From NCBI GenBank assembly GCA_945865175.1, contig CAMBDA010000002.1, positions 1 to 64,000 of the forward strand: 64,000 nt of DNA, written 5' to 3'. Positions 17,705 through 25,418 of this stretch are shown here, piece after piece. This DNA is from an uncultured Prevotellaceae bacterium. GTDB lineage: Bacteria > Bacteroidota > Bacteroidia > Bacteroidales > Bacteroidaceae. The notes beneath the pieces are model-generated. The model saw only the letters and a list, made by a program, of their open reading frames with translations, did not search any database and was not told where the DNA came from. Numbering within the stretch: the stretch's first letter is position 1; every line of letters begins with the position of its first letter. Made by a program: the position numbers and the translations under genes.

Positions 17705-20452
17705 TCAGGGTTTCACATACAGTTTGCGGCTCGTGCCGTCGGTCATGCGCACGATGTTCACGCCCGGCATCAGACGCGTGCGTCGCTTACCGTCGGTGCC
17801 ATAGATGGCCTCCACTTCCGTTCCCACCAGCGTAGGTTGCGTCAGGCCGTTCCCGCCCTCGGGCACATTGGTATACACATCATTAATATAATACACGCGC
17901 GCGTGTGTGGAGTTGAGCACAGGATACAAGTCTTCGCCCAGTGTCTGGAAGAAACTTACCGGGTCGTCTGCCGAACTGCCGTTCAGGCTGTAGCAGAGCC
18001 AGCCACTGGCCAGTTCCTCGCTGGAAATGCCCGGGAGGCCCGGCTGACCGTTCACATCGTAGCAGTTGTCGATATACGCCCAACCGCCACGGAGCAAGGA
18101 ACTAGAACCCTCTACGCCCGACACGGAGGCAATGCTGTAGCAGTTACTCAACTGGCCGCCGCTGCCGGCCCAGCCCGTAAGCGCAGCCGACTCATAACCG
18201 CCCTGTACACAGCCGCTCACATAGCAGGCGTCCATCACATAGGTGGACAGGCTGTTCATGTTGCAGCCGATGATGCCACCGGCATTCTGGTTCTTGGCCA
18301 CCACCGTACCCTCGTTGCCCAGACGGCTCATGCACACCGTGCCCGAACCGTGGCTGCCACCGATAAGACCCACAAAGGCATTGCCGCGCAGGTAGCAGGT
18401 GGCATCGAGTGTGAGGTTACGGATGTCGGCACCACCGCTGACCACGCCAAACAGACCCACATAGTCGCTGGTGGAAGACACGTAGAGGTTGCTGATTGTA
18501 TGGCCGCGGCCGTCAAAGGTGCCCGCATACTTGAACTGTTCGGTGCCGATGGGATTGAAACTGCCCTTGTAGGCCTTCATGTCGATATCGGCCGTGAGCA
18601 CAGCATTGGCCGCAGTGAGACCACCCTGGTTCACCACCTTGGCAAAGTCCATCAGTTCCTTGGCCGTGCCTATCTCATAGAGTTTATCCTCGGGTATTTC
18701 CATACCATAGCGCAACTTGGTGTCCAGCCATTCCAGACGTTCCGCCACAAAGGTTCGCACCACGCCCACCTCGGCCTCATAGCTGCCCAGGGCAAAGGCG
18801 TTCATGTGGACATACTGGTTGAGAATGGGCCAGCGCAGGAAGTTGAGGCGTTGCGACTGGTCGAGAACGCCGGCCACGCTGTCCACATAGGCCTGCATCC
18901 CTTCGGCCGTGAAAACGCCTGTATCACGCATTTCCGCCCACAGGGTCTCCAGCCTTCGGGAGGCTGCCTTGTCCGAAAGGATGCGGTTGACAAAGTCGGC
19001 CATGCCGCTTGCTCCGCTACCCCCGCTGCGGAAAATCCAGCCGGGCTTGTCACAAACGGGGTAGATGCGGTAGTCATTGTTAAAGGCCAGGTCGAAATCC
19101 CAGCAAGGGGCCACATGGAAAAGGTCCTCCTCCCGGTTCTTGTACATATACACGCTCCAATAGGTGTCGGTATTGCCCGAGTATTCGCCCACCAGGAAAT
19201 GGCGCAGGAAGCTCTCCACATCCAGGCGGCTGCGATAGCCATAGGTGGAATCGGTATACTGTGCGCTCCATAGGGCCGATTCCAGCAGATTGAAATAGTT
19301 GCGGATATATTCGGACTGTGCGGGCACGATGTCATCCTCTCCGGGTTCCTTGATGGTCACGGGAACACCCCTACTGCTGGTGAACCACGACTTTTCGCTG
19401 TAGGCATAGGCATCCACCTCGATAAGATAGCCGCCCGTGACAAAGGGCTCTTCCACATCCGAGGGTTCCATCTCGACGATGGGCACACGGTGGGGGTCGA
19501 TGGTAATCTGGTCGCACAGCTGGTAGCAGCCCTTGTATTCGCCATTGACTATCACGTCCACAGGCTGGCAATAGGGCGTATAGGGCATCTGCAGGCGACG
19601 ACTGATTTCGAACGACACCATGTTGCGCATCAACGTCTTGTCGCCATAGTTGTTGATGAGGGTCCACTTCTTGGCCTTGGCGGGGCTTTCCAGCCGTCCG
19701 CCCTTCATGATGTGGTGGCTCTTTCCATCGTTGAACTTGATACGGTAGGGCTTCTTGGGAAATCCGGCCGATGCGTTTCCGCGCACACGGGCCAGAATGG
19801 GATATTCCTGAATGAGCGTGCCTTCATCATAGATGAGACACATCTGCGCCTCCAGCTCATTGACCTTGTCCATGGGCTCATTGCCCGAAAGGGTGTGATA
19901 GGAGAGTGTAGGCAGATTGGTAAGCTGATAGAACCGGCTGTCGTCGCCATCGCCCTCATAGCCGTAGAAAGCCAGCTCGGACAGATAGGCCTTGCTGTCG
20001 GCAGGACCACAGTAGCGCACATAGCGGAAGCCACGGCTCACATGGATGTCCACCGTGGTGAGCACACCACTGGCCGGCGACTGGTCTATCAGATAAAGGG
20101 GGACAGCATCCAGGAAGTCAGGGTTGTTGGCGCCCTCAAACAATCCCAGCAACATGCGGGACGAATAGGACTTACCCATGCGCGGGGCAAATGAGATGCG
20201 GGTGATGACATGGCGGGAACCCAAGTCGAGACCCACCCAGGCATGAGAGGATACAGAAGCACTGAAATAGGTGTTGAAATCACCGTCAAAAGCATGCTCA
20301 CGCAAGCCGTTGTTCGTACTGGGCGACGTACCCAGCAACTGGCCCGCGAGCAACTTTTCCTGCTGCGAATATACAGGCATCGTCATCACCGTGCACAGGA
20401 GCAGGGTGAAGACAATATGCACTGGAAATACCTTTTTACACCTTTTCATCAT
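17705..20452 (-). CDS. Secreted CotH-family kinase with discoidin and GLUG modules
   Basis: A 915-aa exported protein. Signal peptide (1-29), an F5/8-type (discoidin-like) domain (about 30-160), then a CotH kinase domain (about 175-500) with recognisable blocks: WTLINNYGDKTLMRN, GEYKGCYQLCDQI, EVDAYAY and APCWDFDLAFNND, the last corresponding to the metal-binding aspartate region of CotH. Residues about 590-860 are a GLUG module, and the protein ends with a sorting-like tail (YGTDGKRR...GVNIVR...RKLYVKP). CotH of Bacillus is an atypical protein kinase that phosphorylates neighbouring spore-coat proteins; members in Bacteroidetes are secreted and mostly uncharacterised. The gene downstream encodes a GLUG protein that could be a partner. 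Confidence 0.85.
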   Translation of the reverse strand: MMKRCKKVFPVHIVFTLLLCTVMTMPVYSQQEKLLAGQLLGTSPSTNNGLREHAFDGDFNTYFSASVSSHAWVGLDLGSRHVITRISFAPRMGKSYSSRMLLGLFEGANNPDFLDAVPLYLIDQSPASGVLTTVDIHVSRGFRYVRYCGPADSKAYLSELAFYGYEGDGDDSRFYQLTNLPTLSYHTLSGNEPMDKVNELEAQMCLIYDEGTLIQEYPILARVRGNASAGFPKKPYRIKFNDGKSHHIMKGGRLESPAKAKKWTLINNYGDKTLMRNMVSFEISRRLQMPYTPYCQPVDVIVNGEYKGCYQLCDQITIDPHRVPIVEMEPSDVEEPFVTGGYLIEVDAYAYSEKSWFTSSRGVPVTIKEPGEDDIVPAQSEYIRNYFNLLESALWSAQYTDSTYGYRSRLDVESFLRHFLVGEYSGNTDTYWSVYMYKNREEDLFHVAPCWDFDLAFNNDYRIYPVCDKPGWIFRSGGSGASGMADFVNRILSDKAASRRLETLWAEMRDTGVFTAEGMQAYVDSVAGVLDQSQRLNFLRWPILNQYVHMNAFALGSYEAEVGVVRTFVAERLEWLDTKLRYGMEIPEDKLYEIGTAKELMDFAKVVNQGGLTAANAVLTADIDMKAYKGSFNPIGTEQFKYAGTFDGRGHTISNLYVSSTSDYVGLFGVVSGGADIRNLTLDATCYLRGNAFVGLIGGSHGSGTVCMSRLGNEGTVVAKNQNAGGIIGCNMNSLSTYVMDACYVSGCVQGGYESAALTGWAGSGGQLSNCYSIASVSGVEGSSSLLRGGWAYIDNCYDVNGQPGLPGISSEELASGWLCYSLNGSSADDPVSFFQTLGEDLYPVLNSTHARVYYINDVYTNVPEGGNGLTQPTLVGTEVEAIYGTDGKRRTRLMPGVNIVRMTDGTSRKLYVKP

Positions 20453-20495
20453 CTGGTTTCTTACACTTTTGTCTTCTTAAGGTTCTTTAAGTATA

Positions 20496-20527
20496 CAAAA
20501 TTACGCATTTCCCCCGAAACAGACAAG
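20496..20527 (-). promoter_or_regulatory. Promoter of the CotH-kinase gene
   Basis: Minus-strand CTTG (20524-20527), 20 bases, then TAATTTTG (20496-20503). Expected start near 20489, 37 bases before the ATG. It probably also drives the downstream GLUG gene, whose own 61-base upstream gap shows no TAnnTTTG box. Confidence 0.65.
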
Positions 20528-20627
20528 GAAACAGTCAAATTTCTTCTCAAAGAAGCCAAAAAAAAACGAAAAGAGGGTGAAAACAAGTGCTAAAAGGCTG
20601 TCAACATGGATTTTCTCTCCGTTTTTC

Positions 20628-21974
20628 CTACTCCAGTGCACGAAGGGTGAACACAAACTCCAGTCCTCCTGCAGACACCTGGCGCACCATGATGGTACCG
20701 TGGTGAAACAGGACAGCATTTTTGACAATGGCCAGACCCAGTCCGGTGCCGCCGATGCGGCGACTGCGCCCCTTGTCCACACGATAGAAGCGTTCAAACA
20801 GGTGGGGCAGATGGTCCGCAGGCACCCCCACGCCATTGTCGCTGAAGGTGAAATGCCAACAGCCCTCCGAGGGACCCTGACACTGAAGGCTCACGCGAGT
20901 ACCTATGCCTGCATAGGCGATGCTGTTGTCCAGCAGGTTGCGGAAGATGCTGTAGAGCAGTCCTTCGTTGCCCATGAGCGGAATCTCGGGCGGGAGGTCG
21001 GGCGAGAGTGTCATCTGACGCTGGGCAGCGGCCAGTTTGGACTCCCCGAACACGTTCTCTATCAGGGGGCGCAGGTCAATGCAGGCACAGGGCAGCTGCT
21101 CGGGTGCCTCGTCGATGCGGTTGAGGGTGTTGATGTCGCGGAGGATGTTGGTGAGGCGGAGCGTCTGCACATGGCAGCGCTGCAGAAACTGGCGCAGGTG
21201 TGACTCGTCAAGGTCGGGATTCTGCAGGATGGTCTCCACATAGCCCTGGATGCTGGCCACAGGGGTCTTCAGTTCATGGCTCATATTGAGGGTGAGCTGC
21301 CGCTTCAGGCGTGCGTTCTCCTGCTCCTGCACCCGGCGCACCATCTGGTCGAGCAGGCGCGCCTGGCGGTAGGACACCAGGGTAAGCACCAACGCCACAC
21401 ACACCGAGAACCATACAAAGCCGCGGTCGCCACTGAGGCTGTGTATGAGCTGCACGTTATAGGGAAGGGCTGTGCGCACCACCATGCCCTGGTCCGGAAA
21501 ACTGCTGGCCACATAGAAATAGTCCTCGCCCATGGTTTCCGAATTGCGGCGCAGGATGAAGCCCGTGCCCTCGCGGAGGGCCTGCTGTATCTCAGGGCGT
21601 TGCAGGTGGTTGGGAAGCCTGTCGGCCTGAGGCTCCATGTTGTCGCTCAGCACATGGCCCAGGGTGTCGAGCACCGTCACACGCAGGTTGCGCAGGTGGG
21701 AGTTCTTCTCGCTGGTCTCAATGATACCGCGCAGCAGACTGTCTCCCCGATTTGCCATGAGGGCCATCTCCTCGTTGAGCTGCAGGAGTTGAGTGGTGAG
21801 CAGTCTCACCTTGAACTCGCGCTCGCGCTGTCCCTGATAGTACACAAAACAGCCCACAAACACCCACAACAGCACCGTGACACTCAGGAACAGGCGCATG
21901 CCCAGCCATTCATCGGCAGGGAACAGTCGGCACCGCAGCACAGCGCGCTCAATCCATCTGAAAACAGTATCCAT
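20628..21974 (-). CDS. PhoR-like sensor histidine kinase
   Basis: A 448-aa membrane kinase. Two transmembrane segments (about 27-46 and 185-201) bracket a periplasmic domain of about 135 residues. The HisKA H-box is NMSHELKTP with the phospho-acceptor H233, and the HATPase domain shows NLLDNSI (N-box), DNGVGV (G1), FERFYRVDKGR (F-box) and GGTGLGLAIV (G2). The start at 21974 overlaps the response-regulator gene by 26 bases; a longer frame would add only ten residues inside the regulator gene. Because the cassette faces a PiT phosphate transporter, a PhoR-like phosphate-sensing role is likely, though Bacteroidetes have many similar kinases. Confidence 0.88.
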   Translation of the reverse strand: MDTVFRWIERAVLRCRLFPADEWLGMRLFLSVTVLLWVFVGCFVYYQGQREREFKVRLLTTQLLQLNEEMALMANRGDSLLRGIIETSEKNSHLRNLRVTVLDTLGHVLSDNMEPQADRLPNHLQRPEIQQALREGTGFILRRNSETMGEDYFYVASSFPDQGMVVRTALPYNVQLIHSLSGDRGFVWFSVCVALVLTLVSYRQARLLDQMVRRVQEQENARLKRQLTLNMSHELKTPVASIQGYVETILQNPDLDESHLRQFLQRCHVQTLRLTNILRDINTLNRIDEAPEQLPCACIDLRPLIENVFGESKLAAAQRQMTLSPDLPPEIPLMGNEGLLYSIFRNLLDNSIAYAGIGTRVSLQCQGPSEGCWHFTFSDNGVGVPADHLPHLFERFYRVDKGRSRRIGGTGLGLAIVKNAVLFHHGTIMVRQVSAGGLEFVFTLRALE

Positions 21975-22641
21975 AACCTTGACGGGTGATGATGCGGGAA
22001 CCATACTGTGCCAGTTTCTTGCGCAGACGGGTGATGTTCACGTCTACGGTACGGTCGAGCACATAGGCATCGTCGTGCCACACGAGCGACAGAATCTCGC
22101 TGCGGCTGAACACGCGCCCCTTTCCCTGGATGAGCAAGGCCAGTATCTCAAACTCGGTCTTGGTGAGCTGAATGGGCTGCAGGTCGATGGTAGCCGCCTT
22201 GCGCATGATGTCGAGCTGGAGGCCCTTGTAGCCCACATAGTCGGGACGCGTGAGCGCAGGTGCATTGCTTCTGCGCAGCACGGCTGTAACCCTGAGCACC
22301 ACTTCCCTGATGCTGAAAGGCTTGGAGATGTAGTCGTCGGCTCCCAGGGAGAGTCCTGTCACGGTATCGTTCTCCGTATCGCGCGCGGTAAGGAAGATGA
22401 TGGGCAGCTGGGCCGTCTCGGGTCGTGCCCGCAGACGCTTGGCCATGGTGAAGCCGCTCACCTCGCCCATCATCACGTCGAGCAACACCAGGTCATAGGT
22501 GGTGAGGTCGGTCTGCATGGCCTCTTCGGCGCTGTAGGCCACATCCACCATATAGCCTTCGTTCTCCAGATTGAACCTGAGTATCTCACAGAGGTCCTCT
22601 TCATCGTCGACCACAAGCAGTCGCATGTTCTTGAATTCCAT
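21949..22641 (-). CDS. PhoB-like OmpR-family response regulator
   Basis: A 230-aa DNA-binding response regulator. The receiver domain has acidic residues D12/D13, phospho-acceptor D55 in LLDVMMGEVSG, the conserved threonine in FLTARD and the lysine in ISKPF. A winged-helix effector domain (about 130-230) ends in RLRKKLAQYG...TRQGYGYCF, typical of the OmpR/PhoB class. It is transcribed from a TAACTTTG promoter, overlaps the kinase gene by 26 bases, and is divergent from the PiT transporter gene, whose promoter holds 11-nt-period direct repeats fitting a PhoB dimer array. The role in phosphate control is inferred. Confidence 0.9.
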   Translation of the reverse strand: MEFKNMRLLVVDDEEDLCEILRFNLENEGYMVDVAYSAEEAMQTDLTTYDLVLLDVMMGEVSGFTMAKRLRARPETAQLPIIFLTARDTENDTVTGLSLGADDYISKPFSIREVVLRVTAVLRRSNAPALTRPDYVGYKGLQLDIMRKAATIDLQPIQLTKTEFEILALLIQGKGRVFSRSEILSLVWHDDAYVLDRTVDVNITRLRKKLAQYGSRIITRQGYGYCFQMD

Positions 22642-22673
22642 TTTTCAATTGGGTTTATTACGATTCGGTATGG

Positions 22674-22681
22674 CAAAGTTA
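22674..22681 (-). promoter_or_regulatory. -7 box of the response regulator-kinase operon
   Basis: TAACTTTG on the minus strand, about 33 bases before the ATG at 22641. It faces away from the PiT promoter within a 185-base divergent region. No convincing -33 element is seen. Confidence 0.6.
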
Positions 22682-22738
22682 CGCATTTTCCCTCATTTTT
22701 TCCACGTTCGGCCTGTTAAAAATACATGCTAGGGCACA

Positions 22739-22796
22739 TTGTAACACGATTGAAACATTTTCTTCATTATGGCTTAACAACTACTGGGTAATTTTG
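22739..22796 (+). promoter_or_regulatory. Pho-box-like direct repeats plus -7 box of the PiT gene
   Basis: TTGTAACACGA (22739-22749) and TTGAAACATTT (22750-22760) are direct repeats with an exact 11-base period. Two weaker units in the same register (22761-22771, and 22772-22782 with TTAACA) bring the array to 6 bases before the -7 box TAATTTTG (22789-22796). The array replaces a normal -33 element, as PhoB sites do at activated promoters. The same type of repeat precedes the porin gene at 42684-42705. Confidence 0.6.
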
Positions 22797-22826
22797 CAGC
22801 GTCAAACAATTTAAATATCGACAATT

Positions 22827-25055
22827 ATGTATCTGTGCCTGATTTGTTTCCTATTCATGCTTGCCATCTTCGACCTGTGGGTGGGAGTGAGCAACGACGC
22901 TGTCAACTTCCTTAATTCCGCGATAGGCGCCCGCGTGTCACGTTTCCGCAACATCCTGATTGTAGCCTCGGTGGGCGTGTTTGTGGGAGCCACACTGAGC
23001 AACGGCATGATGGACATCGCCCGCCACGGCATCTTCCAGCCGGCGATGTTCTCGTTCGAAGAGCTGTTCTGCATCTTTCTAGCCGTGATGGTGACCGATG
23101 TGGTGCTGCTGGACGTGTTCAACTCGCTGGGCATGCCCACGAGCACCACCGTGTCGCTGGTATTCGAACTGCTGGGAGGCACCTTCATCCTGGCACTGCT
23201 GAAGATTGCGGGCGACAGTTCGCTCGACCTGGGACAACTGCTCAATACGGAGAAGGCGCTCAGCGTCATCATGGGCATCTTCCTGAGCGTGGCCGTAGCC
23301 TTTGTGTGCGGCTCGATAGTGCAATGGGTGAGCCGCCTGCTGCTCACCTTCAATTACCGTCCGCGCCTGAAGTACAGCATCGGCGTGTTCGGTGGCATCG
23401 CCTTCACCACCATTGCCTACTTCATCATTGTGAAGGGGCTGAAGGGAAGCCCTGCGTTGCCCGCTGCTTTCAGCGAGTGGCTGTCGGCCAACAACAGCCT
23501 GTTCCTGCTATGCCTGCTGGCAGGCAGCACGCTCTTCATGCAGCTGCTCCACTGGATGGGAGTCAATGTGTTCCGCATCATCATCTTCATGGGCACCTTT
23601 GCCCTGGCCATGGCATTTGCCAGCAACGACCTGGTAAACTTCGTGGGTGTGCCGCTGGCCGCGCTGAGCAGCTACCAGTACTTCTCCGTCGCACCCGGTG
23701 CAGACCCCTCTACCTTCATGATGGGTGCGCTCAACGAGAGTGCGCGCACGCCCTTCATTTTCCTGCTGCTGGCAGGACTGGTGATGGTGGTGTCGCTGGC
23801 CACCAGCAAGAAGGCACACAATGTGGTGAAGACGAGCATCGACCTGAGCCGTCAAGAGGAGGGCGAAGAGATGTTTGGCAGCAGCGCCATGGCAAGGAGC
23901 ATCGTGCGCGGAGCCAACCATATGGGACGTGCGCTGCACACCATACTGCCCGAATGTTTCTTCCGCTGGCTCGACAAACGATTCAACAAGGAGGAGGCCA
24001 TCATGGCCGAAGGGGCTGCCTTTGACCTGGTGCGCGCCTCGGTCAACCTGGTGCTGGCCGCCCTGCTCATCATCATGGGCACCAGCCTGAGACTGCCGCT
24101 GAGCACCACCTATGTCACCTTCATCGTGGCCATGGGCACCAGTCTGGCCGACCGTGCCTGGACACGCGAAAGCGCGGTCTTCCGCATCACTGGCGTCCTC
24201 AATGTCATCGGCGGATGGTTCATCACGGCGGGCGTGGCATTCTCCTGTGCAGCTTTCGTGACGGTGTGCATGTACTTTGGCAGCCTGCCAGCCAGCATCT
24301 TCTTTATCGGGCTGGCCGTATATATCCTCATGCGCAGCAACCTGCTGGGCAGCAAGAAGAAGGCCGACGACGAATGTGACACCATCTTCCGCCAGTTGCT
24401 GGCCGCCAAGGACACACGGCAGCGATGGGAACTGCTGAGCCGACATGTGGCCCTTACACAAGAGATGCTGCTGGGCGAAATCCTCCGGTACTACCATAGC
24501 GTAGCACAGGGATTCACAGATGAAAACCTTTCACTCCTGCGCCACACCGTGCGCGACATCAGCCAGATGAAGCCACGCCTCAAGAAAGCACGACAGCGCG
24601 AAATGCTAGGTCTGCGCAAGGTAGATGACAGCATTTCGCTCAAGAAGAGTACCTGGTTCCATCTGGGATTCAACAGCGGCGAGCAGATGTACTACGGCCT
24701 GCGCCGTATGGCCGAACCCTGCCTGGAGCATGTGGACAACAACTTCAGTCCCCTGCCCGACGAACAACTTCAGGAACTGCAGCGAGTGGCGCAGCAGGTG
24801 GAAGGCTACCTCAACCGCTCACAGGTAATCCTCCGCAGCCACATGATGGAGCAGGTGGACGCGCTCACCACCGAGATGGATGCCTATACGATGGAACTCT
24901 CCCAGCTGCGGAAGAGGCAGATAGATATCCTATCGAGCGACCGCCAAAAAGGGCTCAGAGTACAGTTTGTATACCTGAATGTGCTGCAGGAAAGCCAGCA
25001 ATTGCTCAGCGAACTGCGTCATTTCATGCGTGCATACAAGAATTTTCAACAATAA
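22827..25055 (+). CDS. PiT-family inorganic phosphate transporter (long form)
   Basis: A 742-aa inner-membrane transporter. The two PiT signature copies are present near the start of each half: GVSNDAVNFLNSAIGARVS (residues about 16-34) and AFASNDLVNFVGVPLAA (about 266-282). Ten or more hydrophobic helices extend to about residue 505. The last 230 residues are soluble, charged and helical (coiled-coil-like), a long tail seen in Bacteroidetes PiT proteins, perhaps a PhoU-like regulatory part. It moves phosphate with H+ or Na+. The upstream region has Pho-box-like repeats, and the neighbouring divergent operon encodes a PhoBR-like pair. Confidence 0.92.
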   Translation: MYLCLICFLFMLAIFDLWVGVSNDAVNFLNSAIGARVSRFRNILIVASVGVFVGATLSNGMMDIARHGIFQPAMFSFEELFCIFLAVMVTDVVLLDVFNSLGMPTSTTVSLVFELLGGTFILALLKIAGDSSLDLGQLLNTEKALSVIMGIFLSVAVAFVCGSIVQWVSRLLLTFNYRPRLKYSIGVFGGIAFTTIAYFIIVKGLKGSPALPAAFSEWLSANNSLFLLCLLAGSTLFMQLLHWMGVNVFRIIIFMGTFALAMAFASNDLVNFVGVPLAALSSYQYFSVAPGADPSTFMMGALNESARTPFIFLLLAGLVMVVSLATSKKAHNVVKTSIDLSRQEEGEEMFGSSAMARSIVRGANHMGRALHTILPECFFRWLDKRFNKEEAIMAEGAAFDLVRASVNLVLAALLIIMGTSLRLPLSTTYVTFIVAMGTSLADRAWTRESAVFRITGVLNVIGGWFITAGVAFSCAAFVTVCMYFGSLPASIFFIGLAVYILMRSNLLGSKKKADDECDTIFRQLLAAKDTRQRWELLSRHVALTQEMLLGEILRYYHSVAQGFTDENLSLLRHTVRDISQMKPRLKKARQREMLGLRKVDDSISLKKSTWFHLGFNSGEQMYYGLRRMAEPCLEHVDNNFSPLPDEQLQELQRVAQQVEGYLNRSQVILRSHMMEQVDALTTEMDAYTMELSQLRKRQIDILSSDRQKGLRVQFVYLNVLQESQQLLSELRHFMRAYKNFQQ

Positions 25056-25070
25056 CAACACAAAACAACT

Positions 25071-25223
25071 ATGACTATGAACTTTCTGAAACGACTTTTC
25101 ATCTATCACATCTTCAGGCTTCCCCTCACTTTGCCTGAAATTCCGGCCCCAGCAGCATGTTTTACGTTGCCAAAGGACACCCGGCGTCACAATTTTGAGG
25201 AAGAAGAAGAGGAGGAGGATTAA
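25071..25223 (+). CDS. Small 50-aa protein with acidic tail, downstream of the PiT gene
   Basis: An ATG 15 bases after the PiT stop opens a 50-codon frame. The product starts MTMNFLKRLFIYHIFRLP (basic and hydrophobic, possibly membrane-associating) and ends in a run of seven glutamates and one aspartate. It is not recognisable as a known family. It would be on the same phosphate-responsive transcript as the transporter. The length and strongly patterned ends argue for a real small protein, but a chance frame cannot be excluded. Confidence 0.45.
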   Translation: MTMNFLKRLFIYHIFRLPLTLPEIPAPAACFTLPKDTRRHNFEEEEEEED

Positions 25224-25271
25224 GGGCACAAAAGCCCGTCTGAATGGCTCCTCCTTGTTTTTGGGATAACA

Positions 25272-25305
25272 CCGCAAGTGCCTGTACATCAGGCACTACG
25301 GTTTT
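25272..25305 (+). terminator. Probable terminator of the PiT operon
   Basis: A stem CCG..GTGCCTG / CAGGCAC..CGG (25272-25301, 7 bp plus 3 bp separated by a small internal loop) with loop TACAT is followed by TTTT. A second possible structure pairs the purine-rich end of the small ORF (25210-25217) with CTCCTCCT at 25248-25255, followed by a T-rich run. The rest of 25306-25418, before the convergent TonB receptor gene, shows nothing recognisable. Confidence 0.55.
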
Positions 25306-25418
25306 CAAAGGTTATTTTCACTCTACGTCTTGGAATCATTCCGTACAAGACAAACACTGAGTGGCAAAATGCCCCTCATCCTATGGAGACCATGCCTGAG
25401 AGGGTAACGCTGGCCCTA

